63,488 nt of DNA from Paraburkholderia franconis (GCF_009362735.1 NZ_WHNP01000043.1:1-63488); one strand, 5' to 3'; positions 34,070 through 41,778 are shown, counted from the first letter of the stretch. Translations and numbers: made by a program. The notes: a model not told the origin generated them from the sequence alone.

Positions 34070-35552
34070 GAAACTCAAGTTGCGTCTGACAGCCATAGAA
34101 GTACGCGACCGATTCCAGTTGCCGCATGTTCACTTCGAGCATGAATAGCGCCGCTTCGAGGCTGTAGCGCTGCTCGGCCGCCGTCACGTGCGGCACGTCG
34201 GCGAGGAAGAGCCGCGACAGGCTCGGATGATTCAGCTCGTCGTTCGTCTCGCCATGCTTCGCGGCGATGTCGCCCGCGTGCAGCGCGCTTTCGACGAGCG
34301 CGGCGATGTGCGCGTGAACGGGACTGTGCTGGTCGCGCAAGCCCTCCGTGACCATGATCGACGCGAAGAACGCCGTGGGCATACGATGCGCGAGCACCGT
34401 GTACGCATCGATATAGAGCGCCGTCAGCGGCAGCGGCACCGATGCGCGCACATCGGTTTCGCTCATGCCGAATGCGACGCAAGTGGCAAGCTCGAACGCT
34501 TCGTGGCCGAACTCCTCCTGAAAGTACTGGAAAAGCCGTGCGCGCAGATTGCGTTGCACACGACGCGACAGCAGCGGCCCGAGTATCTCGACGAAGCGGT
34601 CCGTCACGTGATACTGCTCGATGTACAGGCCCTTCACGAGCGGCGTGATCTCCTTGCTCGCGAGCGCCGCCGACGCATACGCGTTGCTGCCAAGCTGATC
34701 GAGCGCCTTGATCAACAGCCGCTCCGCGCGCGCCGCAAGCGTGAGGCCGCTGCATGCGTCGCCAAAGCGCGCGGTATCGACAGACGTCATACGCCGGCCG
34801 ACACGCAACGGCGCAAGCTCGACGAAATGCGCGAACGACAGCAGATACATTTCGAGGTCCACGGGATCGAGCGAAGCGACGCTGCGGAAGTTCTCCAGCG
34901 CGGCGTCTTTCTGGCCGCGCGCTCTCGCCGTCGCGTGCGCGGGAAACCAGCACACGTGGCGGAACACTTCTCCAAGCACGCGCTGCCACGCGATCAGGAG
35001 TTCGGGCGCGTTCCGGCGCGCGTACGCAAGCTGAAAATGGAGAGCTTGCAGCGCGAAGTTATCCGCGAACGGGCCCGCTGGTTTGCCCGAGAACGGAAAC
35101 GCGCCGGGCGGCGCGTCGCGTCCGTCGTCATCGTCGGCGAGCATCTCGTGAACGACCGCGAGCGTGTCCTTGTACATTGCGAGCCGCCGCTCGACGACAG
35201 CGGCCAGACGTTGCCCGACTTCCGCACACATCGCGATCGCGCGTTCGGCGCCCGACGTCACGCTGTCGATGCCCGAGTCGGTCTCTTCGATCAGCGACAG
35301 CGCGTCGAGCTGCACCATCAGCGCGCGAACCCACGCGGGGCACGCGCCGCGATTGAGCTTCGTCCAGATATCGGACGAAGGCAGCATCAATTGCGCGACG
35401 ACATCCGCCACCTCGTCGCGCGCGACGCCTTCGAACGACAGATCGACGGCATCGTCGCCGACGCCGATCGTCAATACGTCGTCGCCGCCCAACGCAACCT
35501 CGCACGGCACCAGCGCCGGCCGTCTGTATCGATCGATATCCCAGCGTTCCAT
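34032..35552 (-). CDS. Haem-oxygenase-like diiron oxidase (HDO) protein 3, long form
   Basis: This is a 506-residue protein. Residues about 10-95 are a beta/alpha region ending VQLDALSLIEE that resembles the PqqD/RRE-type domain of its two neighbours. A helical middle of about 200 residues is extra. The C-terminal half carries a full HDO-type ligand set: E312 (YIEQYHVTD), E347xxH350 (FQEEFGHEAF) and D438xxxH442 (GETNDELNHPS), preceded by H433. HDO enzymes use a labile Fe2 site and O2 for C-C cleavage, N-oxygenation or desaturation (UndA, BesC, SznF; established). It is the third HDO gene of the operon, 8 bp after HDO 2. No substrate can be named. Confidence 0.75.
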   Translation of the reverse strand: MERWDIDRYRRPALVPCEVALGGDDVLTIGVGDDAVDLSFEGVARDEVADVVAQLMLPSSDIWTKLNRGACPAWVRALMVQLDALSLIEETDSGIDSVTSGAERAIAMCAEVGQRLAAVVERRLAMYKDTLAVVHEMLADDDDGRDAPPGAFPFSGKPAGPFADNFALQALHFQLAYARRNAPELLIAWQRVLGEVFRHVCWFPAHATARARGQKDAALENFRSVASLDPVDLEMYLLSFAHFVELAPLRVGRRMTSVDTARFGDACSGLTLAARAERLLIKALDQLGSNAYASAALASKEITPLVKGLYIEQYHVTDRFVEILGPLLSRRVQRNLRARLFQYFQEEFGHEAFELATCVAFGMSETDVRASVPLPLTALYIDAYTVLAHRMPTAFFASIMVTEGLRDQHSPVHAHIAALVESALHAGDIAAKHGETNDELNHPSLSRLFLADVPHVTAAEQRYSLEAALFMLEVNMRQLESVAYFYGCQTQLEFHGLHEGRRALEV

Positions 35553-35560
35553 GACAGTGC

Positions 35561-36556
35561 TCAGGCAAAGATGCGCGGCTTCACGACGGGCTGCCTGCCG
35601 TAGTAATCGAGAATCTGATTCTCTTGCAGCACCATCGTTTCGATCGCGAGCATCACGTGCTTTTTCACGGTCAGCTGCTCTTCAAGTGACACGGCGTCGA
35701 TCTCAGCGAGCAGTGTGAGCGAGATGTCGTCGTGATCGAACTCGTCGTTGATTGACGCGTGACGGGCGATCGGGCGCCAGAAGCCTTCCGGGATGCCCGT
35801 CTCGCGGCAATAGTCGGCCAGTTCGACATGAAAGCTCACACCTGGCTGCTCGAACAGGAACAACAGCGCCTTGAAGCTCAACGGATGCTGACGCGCGTAC
35901 ACGCCGAGCGACGCGCACAGCGCGAATGTGGCGGGCAGCGGCACCAGATAGTCGAGGTTGTTGGTGCGAATGGACACGGCATGCAGTGACTGGCGCAGCA
36001 TCTCATCGTGATTCAGCTCCGACGCGAGAAAGCCTTGCAGCAGCTTATGCACCTTCAAGGGTTCGGCGTGGCCGAGCGCGGGCGCAATCAGGCCCGGCGC
36101 CTCGCGCACGATGTAGAAGTATTCGAGCGCATAGCCGATCAGCGCGCTGCGCGGCAGCGTCCGGTCACGCAGGCCCTGATAGAAGCGCGACTTCGATTTG
36201 CGCTCGATCGTTTCGGCGGCGAACTTTCTCAGCCGGTGGTAGAACTCCTCGCCCGACAGGCACCCTCGCGGGGTTGGAAAAGTGCTCTCCGTGAGCAGCC
36301 CGAGCCGGTCGAATTCCTCGATCAGCCCGTCGATCTCGGGCGCGAGATCGGCATGCCGGTGCTTCAGTTCGGCGACCGTCGCGTCGCCCTGCTTCAGCGA
36401 ATCGGCGAACGCCTGCAACGAGCCCTGCTTGTCAGCGACGACGGAGCACGACTGCTCGCGATAGTCGATCGTCAGGCCGTTGTGTTCCTGAACCAGCTGC
36501 ACGCCGGGACGAAAACGCGGCGCGGAAAAGAGATCCGATGCGGTGGTGGCCTGCAT
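35561..36556 (-). CDS. HDO protein 2 with N-terminal PqqD/RRE-like region
   Basis: This is a 331-residue protein. The N-terminal about 90 residues closely follow the PqqD-like winged-helix pattern: PRFRPGVQLVQEHNGLTIDY, then FADSLKQGDATVAELKHRH, then IDGLIEEFDRLGLLTE. In RiPP pathways this fold (RRE) grips the leader peptide. The HDO part has E145 (YALEYFYIV), E180xxH183 (ASELNHDEM) and D271xxxH275 (INDEFDHDD), the same spacing as the other two HDO proteins. It overlaps the upstream gene by one base (TAATG). It is probably an O2-dependent oxidase acting on the 48-residue peptide or a piece of it (inference). Confidence 0.77.
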   Translation of the reverse strand: MQATTASDLFSAPRFRPGVQLVQEHNGLTIDYREQSCSVVADKQGSLQAFADSLKQGDATVAELKHRHADLAPEIDGLIEEFDRLGLLTESTFPTPRGCLSGEEFYHRLRKFAAETIERKSKSRFYQGLRDRTLPRSALIGYALEYFYIVREAPGLIAPALGHAEPLKVHKLLQGFLASELNHDEMLRQSLHAVSIRTNNLDYLVPLPATFALCASLGVYARQHPLSFKALLFLFEQPGVSFHVELADYCRETGIPEGFWRPIARHASINDEFDHDDISLTLLAEIDAVSLEEQLTVKKHVMLAIETMVLQENQILDYYGRQPVVKPRIFA

Positions 36557-37545
36557 TACGCCTCCTCGTCGACATCGAGCTTGCGCAGCAGCGTCGGTGA
36601 TGTCGAATAGTGTTCCCAGATGCCCGTATAGAACTGGTCGTACAGTTCGATGAACAGATGCGTTTGCGCGCGCATGCGCCGCATGTCCGCTTCCGCGATG
36701 GCGGGAATGCGCGAGAAGATCTTGCGCGTCAGGCTGCCGTGGCCGCCGTGCAGATTGATATCGGAATGTACCTTCACGGGCCTGAGCAACGCGGGATCGA
36801 CGCCGATCCGGTACGCGGCATCGAGGAAAGAATCCTGCTTGATGTCCTTCCCTTCGAGAATGCCGAGCGTCGAAAAGAAAAAGAGCGGATCGCTGTGCGC
36901 CCAAAACGCGAGCGCATTGCACAGCGCCATGGTCTGCGGCAGCGGCACGGTGCGCGCGAGGTCTTCGCGCGTGACGCCGAGCGTGGTCAGCGCCTTGAGC
37001 AGCAGTTCGTCGTGACCGTACTCTTCCGCGTAAAACTCGTTCATCGCGAGCCGCACGCCCGTATTCGCGACGTACGAAAGAACGGGCGCGTCGAAATAGC
37101 TTTCGCGGAACAGGAAATGGTAGTTCTCGACGATCATCCCGTGGATCACGTTGAGCGGTATGTCGTCGCGCGTGCTCGCCGATGCGCACTTCTCCCAGAA
37201 CACATTCGTGTAGAGCGTGCGGTACAGCAGTTCGTTGGCGAGATCTTCGAGTTCGAGCAGCACGTCGAGCCCGCTGCGGGCGAGCGCAGGCTTCACCGCG
37301 CGCACCAGTTGCAGTTCCTTCAGACGGTCGAACACCTTCTGTTCATAAGCCGAGTAGCGCGCCAACACCTCGTCGGCCTTGATGCCCGAGCGCAGCGCGC
37401 TGATGAGGGGCGCTGCGTCTTCACCGTCGGCGCACGCCGGAAATTCGTATTGATGCTCGTCGTCTTCGATGACGAGCGAAGGCGACGTGCTGAGACACTT
37501 TCCCGCCAGCACGAACGCGTGTGGTTCAAAGATGTCGTCGATCAC
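36556..37545 (-). CDS. HDO protein 1 with N-terminal PqqD/RRE-like region
   Basis: This is a 329-residue protein. Residues about 10-85 are strand-rich, then helical (LISALRSGIKADEVLARYS, VFDRLKELQLVRAVK), resembling PqqD/RRE. The HDO ligand set is E140 (MIVENYHFL), E175xxH178 (AEEYGHDEL) and D262xxxH266 (HSDINLHGG). It starts with GTG at 37545 and has GGAGG 6 bases upstream. It is the first enzyme gene after the 48-residue peptide, separated from it by a 9-bp-stem hairpin. It is similar to HDO 2 in architecture but clearly divergent in sequence, so it is not a recent duplicate. Confidence 0.77.
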   Translation of the reverse strand: MIDDIFEPHAFVLAGKCLSTSPSLVIEDDEHQYEFPACADGEDAAPLISALRSGIKADEVLARYSAYEQKVFDRLKELQLVRAVKPALARSGLDVLLELEDLANELLYRTLYTNVFWEKCASASTRDDIPLNVIHGMIVENYHFLFRESYFDAPVLSYVANTGVRLAMNEFYAEEYGHDELLLKALTTLGVTREDLARTVPLPQTMALCNALAFWAHSDPLFFFSTLGILEGKDIKQDSFLDAAYRIGVDPALLRPVKVHSDINLHGGHGSLTRKIFSRIPAIAEADMRRMRAQTHLFIELYDQFYTGIWEHYSTSPTLLRKLDVDEEA

Positions 37546-37561
37546 GACAGCCTCCGTTCGT

Positions 37562-37585
37562 GGCCGGCACGCGAAGGTGCCGGCC
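37562..37585 (-). promoter_or_regulatory. Intercistronic hairpin between peptide gene and HDO 1
   Basis: A perfect 9-bp GC-rich stem GGCCGGCAC / GTGCCGGCC encloses a 6-nt loop, placed 7 bp after the peptide stop and 16 bp before the HDO 1 start. No U-run follows, so it is not a full terminator. It would protect or attenuate the transcript so that the peptide is made in excess over the enzymes, as is common in RiPP operons. Confidence 0.65.
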
Positions 37586-37591
37586 CGCTCG

Positions 37592-37738
37592 TTACAGGTG
37601 GACGGGAATCAGCACGGGGCGGGCTTTGCGCGGCTTGACCACGACCGTCACCTTCCTGTCGTCCTGTCGGTCCGTTTGCGACTGGGCCTGGGACTGCTGT
37701 TGCGGCTGAACCTGTTGAACCTGCGTTTGCGTCGTCAT
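37592..37738 (-). CDS. 48-residue Gln-rich peptide, candidate precursor
   Basis: This is a short ORF with an excellent ribosome-binding site (AAAGGAG, 6 bases before ATG). The product has a Gln/Thr/Ser-rich N-terminal half (MTTQTQVQQVQPQQQSQAQ), an acidic-basic joint (TDRQDDRK), and a basic, Val/Pro-rich C-terminal part (VTVVVKPRKARPVLIPVHL) ending in His-Leu. It has no Cys and no Trp, and it is not a signal peptide. Its position as the first gene of the HDO operon, before a strong hairpin, and the presence of three downstream enzymes with RRE-like domains suggest a leader-core precursor or a peptide scaffold. I know of no family for it, so the function is inferred from context only. Confidence 0.65.
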   Translation of the reverse strand: MTTQTQVQQVQPQQQSQAQSQTDRQDDRKVTVVVKPRKARPVLIPVHL

Positions 37739-38535
37739 TTCAATCTCCTTTGGTTAGCGGTTTAACTCTGCACTGCTTAACAATCTGCCCACTTAAAGTG
37801 GTCAGTTCTGCGCACCCGGAGCCAGAAACCCGAGCCATGTGACGGGCAGCACCGCGCCGCCGCGGCGGCAAGACGATGAGCGCAACAGGCTTATACATGC
37901 AGCCCCGTTCTTTGTCGTGGATCCCGACACCAGCGGCTTCTTCGTGTCCGTTCCGGTTGAGTCAGACGTGTGCGTGCTTATCAGCCCGATGCCATAAGTG
38001 GCAGCAAAAAACGGTCGCAGCAAAACGACCGCGGCAAAGCGATGGCGGCGCAACGATTGCGCAAATCGCGCTGTGATCGAATGCGTGCCCGAGTGTCGCA
38101 CTGAGACCGCAGACTGAACGCTCGACACGCAAAACGGGCGCTCCCGCAGTGGGGAGCGCGCTCAAAGGTCGATTTCAGACTGGTCGGTCCGGTCGGAGTC
38201 TCGTTAGCGGCCGCCGTTCGATGGTTTCTCTCAGGTTCGGTTCTCTCAGGTTCTGCTGGACCATGTCGTTTCGCACGGCCTCGGAAGTTCTTTCGATACA
38301 GTTCTGCTTTCGTACGATCACCCAAAGTGTTCGGCCGTCTTCACCGGCTGTTGGCGGATTCGCCAAATGCTAAGCAAGCTATTGATTTTAAGTGCTTTTC
38401 AGCTAACAATCTGCGCGAAGAATTCTCTTCGTCGGACCTATTGTTCCGGTAAACTCCGACGACTGGAATGAACACTTTCGATCAATTTGCGCGAAGTGTT
38501 CGGTGAACTTGCGCGAACACTTTAACGGGAGGCGA
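37739..38535. promoter_or_regulatory. 797-bp divergent control region between the peptide operon and mocR
   Basis: This gap has no convincing gene and is lower in GC near its right end. It contains an inverted repeat CCACTT-A-AAGTGG (37789-37801) just upstream of the peptide gene. An 11-bp direct repeat TAACAATCTGC lies at 37778-37788 and 38404-38414. A tandem pair TTCTCTCAGGTTC sits at 38226-38238 and 38241-38253 (15-bp period). A hairpin GCGCTCCC/GGGAGCGC (38138-38159) is followed on the minus strand by CCGTTTT and could act as an attenuator. The GAACACTTT boxes are listed separately. Confidence 0.55.
38324..38523. promoter_or_regulatory. Four GAACACTTT boxes, putative MocR operators
   Basis: Copies lie at 38324-38332 (AAAGTGTTC, reverse), 38470-38478 (GAACACTTT), 38494-38501 (AAGTGTTC, reverse) and 38515-38523 (GAACACTTT). 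The last ends 12 bp before the mocR start and continues as CACTTTAA, which mirrors TTAAAGTG at 37793-37800 in the peptide promoter. MocR/PdxR regulators usually bind such repeated half-sites in the divergent region and repress their own gene. Confidence 0.6.
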
Positions 38536-39942
38536 ATGAAAATTACCCTCGACGTCGCAACTTCCACCCCGCTCACCGAGCAGATCGTCGGGCAGGTGGA
38601 GGCGTTGATCCTGTCGCGCGAGTTGCGCGTCGGCATGCGTCTGCCGTCCATCCGCAAGTTCGCGGCCGAGCACAATATCAGCCGCTTTCCCGTGATCGAG
38701 GCCTATGACCGGCTCGCCACACGCGGCCTGCTCCAGCCCAAGCACGGCTCCGGCTATTACGTCGCGGAGCAGTTCGACAGGGCGCCGCGCGCCACGCGCG
38801 GGCTCGACGCGATCCGCGCAACGCCCGAATCCGACCAGATCCTGCGCCAGTTCGAGCGGCCCGACGAGGCGCTGAATCTGTCGATAGGCTTCATTCCCGA
38901 AGCCTGGCGCGATGTCGAAGGAATCGCGCAGGCGATCCGCCAGGCGTCGCGCACGGACGCCCGCAGCCTGATCGATTACGCGATTCCGCAAGGCGACCCG
39001 CAATTGCGTCTGCAGATCGAACAGCGGCTGGCGTTTGTCGGCGTGGCGGCGGAACCGCAGAACATCATGGTGACGAACAGCGCGAGCGAGGCGCTCGATC
39101 TCGTCGTGCGGATGCTGCTCAAACCCGGCGACACCGTGTTCGTCGAAGATCCCGGCTACTTCAACCTGTTCGGCCTGCTCAAGCTGCAAGGCATCGAGCT
39201 GGTCGGCGTGCCGCGTCTGTCGACGGGGCCGGATGTCGAAGCCGTCGAAGCGCTGCTGAAGGAGCACCGGCCCAAGCTCTTTTTCCTCAACACCGTCTTT
39301 CACAATCCGACGGGCACGAACGTCGCGCCGCACGTCGGCTTCAGGCTGCTGCAGCTCGCGCAGGAGCACGACTTCATGATCGTCGAAGACGATGTCTACG
39401 CCGATTTCCAGGCCATTCCGACGCAGCGTCTGGCGTCGCTCGACCGGCTGACGCGCGTCGTGTACATCGGCGGATTTTCGAAGAGCCTGTCGTCATCGCT
39501 GAGGCTCGGCTACATCGCGGCCGAAGCGGGGCTCGTCAAGCATTTCGTCGAAGTGAAAGCGCTGACGAGCCTCGGCGGCACGCGTTTCAGCGAGCGCGTG
39601 GTGGCCGCGCTGCTCGAGCGCGGCACCTATCGCAAGCATCTGGAGCGGCTGCGCCGGCGCGTGAACGGCGCAATTTCGACGGCGGTGGAACTGCTCGCGA
39701 GCGTCGGCTGGCAGGTGTTCGACGAGCCTTGCGGCGGCACGCTCGTGTGGGCGCGCGTGCCCGGCGTGCCGAATTCGGATGTGTTCGTCGCCGAGGCGGC
39801 CCGCTCCGGCATCACCGTGCAGCCCGGCAGCTACTACCGGCCGCACGGCGAGCCGACGCCGTGGGTCCGCTTCAACACGGCGTATCTCGACAACGAGCGC
39901 GCGATGGGATTTCTGCGGCGCGCGGCGGCGCTGGGCGGATGA
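38536..39942 (+). CDS. MocR-family (GntR-HTH plus aminotransferase fold) regulator
   Basis: This is a 468-residue protein. The N-terminal GntR winged helix spans about 1-70 (PLTEQIVGQVEALILSREL, LPSIRKFAAEHNISRFPVIEAY). A fold-type I aminotransferase domain follows, with MVTNSASEALDLVVRMLL, VEDPGYFNLFGLL, NTVFHNPTGTN, IVEDDVYADF and the PLP lysine in YIGGFSKSLSSSLRLGYI. MocR proteins use PLP or PLP-amine adducts as effectors to control vitamin B6, GABA, taurine or natural-product genes. ATG 38536 has GGGAGG upstream. Divergence from the peptide/HDO/aminotransferase operon suggests local control. Confidence 0.88.
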   Translation: MKITLDVATSTPLTEQIVGQVEALILSRELRVGMRLPSIRKFAAEHNISRFPVIEAYDRLATRGLLQPKHGSGYYVAEQFDRAPRATRGLDAIRATPESDQILRQFERPDEALNLSIGFIPEAWRDVEGIAQAIRQASRTDARSLIDYAIPQGDPQLRLQIEQRLAFVGVAAEPQNIMVTNSASEALDLVVRMLLKPGDTVFVEDPGYFNLFGLLKLQGIELVGVPRLSTGPDVEAVEALLKEHRPKLFFLNTVFHNPTGTNVAPHVGFRLLQLAQEHDFMIVEDDVYADFQAIPTQRLASLDRLTRVVYIGGFSKSLSSSLRLGYIAAEAGLVKHFVEVKALTSLGGTRFSERVVAALLERGTYRKHLERLRRRVNGAISTAVELLASVGWQVFDEPCGGTLVWARVPGVPNSDVFVAEAARSGITVQPGSYYRPHGEPTPWVRFNTAYLDNERAMGFLRRAAALGG

Positions 39943-39987
39943 ATGATCGACGATCGCCGGCAGCGGTGAATCGAAGGCTAAGCCGAC

Positions 39988-40701
39988 TCAGCCGCGCTGT
40001 CGCAGTGCGCGCTGCTGGAGCCGCTCACGCGCTTCACGCACGGTCTCGAACTGGTCGTTTTCGTCGTTGAGGACGGTGATGCGCCCGTGCCCGATGTCGT
40101 ACACCCAGCCCTGCACGTCGAGGCGCCGTTGCGCGAGCCGCCCCGCGACGGACGGATGCGTGCGCAGATGCATCAGTTGCAGCCGGATGTTCTCTTCGAC
40201 GAGCGCCTGCACGAGCTGATCGCGGCCCACGTTGCGCGCCTGCACGACGCTGCGCGCCGTCTCGGCGTTGCGCAGCCACGCGTTCACAGTCGGCATGTCT
40301 TCCGCCGTCATCGGAGCCGTGCCCGCGAGGCCGCGCATCGCGCCGCAATCGCTGTGTCCGCACACGACGATCTGCCGCACGTTCAACGCGAGCACTGCAT
40401 ATTCGACGACGGCCGACACGCCGCCCAGCATCTCGCCGTAAGCGGGGACGATATTACCGATGTTGCGGCACACGAATAGCTCGCCGGGATGCGTCTACGT
40501 AATCATTTCCGGCGACACGCGCGAATCGGCGCACGTGATGAAGAGCGTATGCGGCGCCTGCCCTTGCGCGAGGCTCTCGAAGAGCGCCTGCGTGGCGGGA
40601 AACACCTGGTCGCTGAACTGCTCGACGCCATCGAGCAGATGCAGCAGATCCGAGTTCGCCGGATCGCGAAGGCGCCTCGTGTTGAGCAGATCGTCCGGCA
40701 T
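39988..40701 (-). pseudogene. Beta-carbonic anhydrase interrupted by one in-frame amber codon
   Basis: The frame from ATG 40701 (MPDDLLNTRRLRDPAN) encodes a complete beta-class carbonic anhydrase of 237 codons. The zinc-site motifs are CADSRVSPE and VVCGHSDCGAM, with TLFITCADSR and NDENDQFETV near the end. A TAG at 40497-40495 falls between SPEMIT and THPGELFVCRNIGN. Homologues have Gln there (ITQxxPGELF), so this is a CAG-to-TAG change. No frameshift or other damage is seen. It is either a very recent pseudogene or a sequencing error; read-through is less likely. The enzyme would interconvert CO2 and bicarbonate. Confidence 0.85.
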
Positions 40702-40853
40702 GAAAATCGTCCCCTTCGCGGCGCGCCTCGATGATGATTGAAGGAGAGTGTACGACCGGTTGGTGTCAGCTGACGGACAGGTGCGGTCCGACGCAGGCGG
40801 GACAACGCAGCGGATCGCGGTGCTCAATGCTGCCAGGCATAAACGCAGCGCAG

Positions 40854-40895
40854 AAAAAAAGCCCCGGCCGGACGTGATCGGAGCGGCGCGGGGCT
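40854..40895 (-). terminator. Second minus-strand terminator-like hairpin
   Basis: The 7-bp stem AGCCCCG (40860-40866) / CGGGGCT (40889-40895) has a 22-nt loop and is followed on the minus strand by a run of six to seven T (40854-40860). It lies downstream of the stronger terminator at 40963-40998. It may be a back-up terminator before the carbonic anhydrase gene. Confidence 0.5.
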
Positions 40896-40962
40896 CGACA
40901 AAAGCTCGCCTGTTCTCAAGAGGCGATCTCACGTTACCCGCATCAAAAAACCGGATCAATCG

Positions 40963-40998
40963 AAAAAAACCCCGGTCTCCGGGTGCCGGAGACCGGGG
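40963..40998 (-). terminator. Rho-independent terminator downstream of the Fur-family gene
   Basis: A perfect 11-bp stem CCCCGGTCTCC / GGAGACCGGGG with a 7-nt loop (40970-40998) is followed on the minus strand by TTTTTTT (40963-40969). It sits about 155 bp after the fur-like stop. It isolates that transcript from the carbonic anhydrase gene. The 40702-41152 gap otherwise holds no gene. Confidence 0.9.
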
Positions 40999-41152
40999 GA
41001 AGCTCTCTCGCGCGCGAAGGGACCACCGCGCACACGAGTCACTTTAGCCGTTCCCGCGCCGCGGTTTAATCCGTCCCGTGGGAACAGTCCTTTCCTGCAT
41101 GCGCAAACGCGTGCCAGCGTGGCAGGGGTTCATCGTCTGCCCTCTTCTTTTG

Positions 41153-41632
41153 CTACGTCCGCGTGCGAGGCGGATGCGTGCGAGGCGGATGCGTGCGCGC
41201 CGTGCATTCAGCGCAGACACCCTGCAACGCCAACGTCCTGCCGACAAAGCGCATCCCGAACTTCTTCGCGATCGCATTGCGCCGGCGATCGAACGCCGGA
41301 TCGGAGAATTCCTCGACCCGTCCGCACACGACGCATACGAGATGATCGTGCGCCTTGCCCGTATTCAGCTCGTAGAGACTATGGTGCTTGCCGAGCGGGA
41401 CGCTCGCGACGAGTTCGGCGTCGACGAGCTGATTGAGCACGCGGTAGGTGGTCGACAGATTCATCCGCTCGCCGCTCGCCGAAATGCGCCGATGAATCTC
41501 TTCCGCACTGTAGTGGCCGTGCTCCGCATGCTGCAGATAATCGAGCACGGCGGCCTGTGCGGCCGTGCCTGCGAGGCCCGCGCACGTGAGTGCGTCGAGG
41601 GGATGTATCGGGGATGGGGAACGAGGCGGCAT
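41153..41632 (-). CDS. Fur-family metal/peroxide regulator
   Basis: This is a 159-residue protein with the winged-helix segment HYSAEEIHRRISASGERMNL, STTYRVLNQLVDAELV, then HSLYELNTGKAHDHLVCVVCG (His-Asp-His metal site and the first CxxC) and GVCAEC (second CxxC). This is the Fur/PerR/Zur layout. The N-terminal about 20 residues are short and Pro-rich. The C-terminus RTHPPRTHPPRTRT comes from a 15-bp tandem duplication. It is a single gene with its own terminator. Which metal it senses cannot be read; proximity to a zinc enzyme (carbonic anhydrase) hints at Zur but proves nothing. Confidence 0.87.
   Translation of the reverse strand: MPPRSPSPIHPLDALTCAGLAGTAAQAAVLDYLQHAEHGHYSAEEIHRRISASGERMNLSTTYRVLNQLVDAELVASVPLGKHHSLYELNTGKAHDHLVCVVCGRVEEFSDPAFDRRRNAIAKKFGMRFVGRTLALQGVCAECTARTHPPRTHPPRTRT
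41161..41197. repeat. 15-bp tandem repeat at the 3' end of the fur-like gene
   Basis: GCGTGCGAGGCGGAT occurs twice in tandem (41161-41175, 41176-41190), followed by a partial third copy GCGTGCG. It encodes the RTHPP RTHPP tail in frame, so copy-number changes would only lengthen or shorten the tail. Confidence 0.85.
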
Positions 41633-41751
41633 GCTCAGCCGTTCTGTATCGATTGGAGAGAGCGGGATTCCAGCCTATGACATCGGCTCGCACATTTCCG
41701 GAACCTGGTTAATTGCGATTCGCATTCGGGAAAGCGCGCGTTGCGCATGCG

Positions 41752-41778
41752 CTTGACCCACTTGACCCACTTGAACCA
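41752..41778. repeat. 9-bp tandem repeat between fur-like gene and hpnL
   Basis: CTTGACCCA, CTTGACCCA and CTTGAACCA lie in tandem. The site is upstream of the fur-like gene and 65 bp beyond the hpnL stop, in a gap of about 210 bp without genes. Confidence 0.8.

Noticed and set aside
37802..38128. 108-codon minus-strand frame in the mocR-peptide gap
   Set aside because: No ribosome-binding site, no family resemblance, and composition unlike the neighbouring genes.
40495..40497. Pyrrolysine or programmed amber read-through in the carbonic anhydrase
   Set aside because: No read-through context or pyl genes visible; a Gln-to-stop mutation or sequencing error is simpler.
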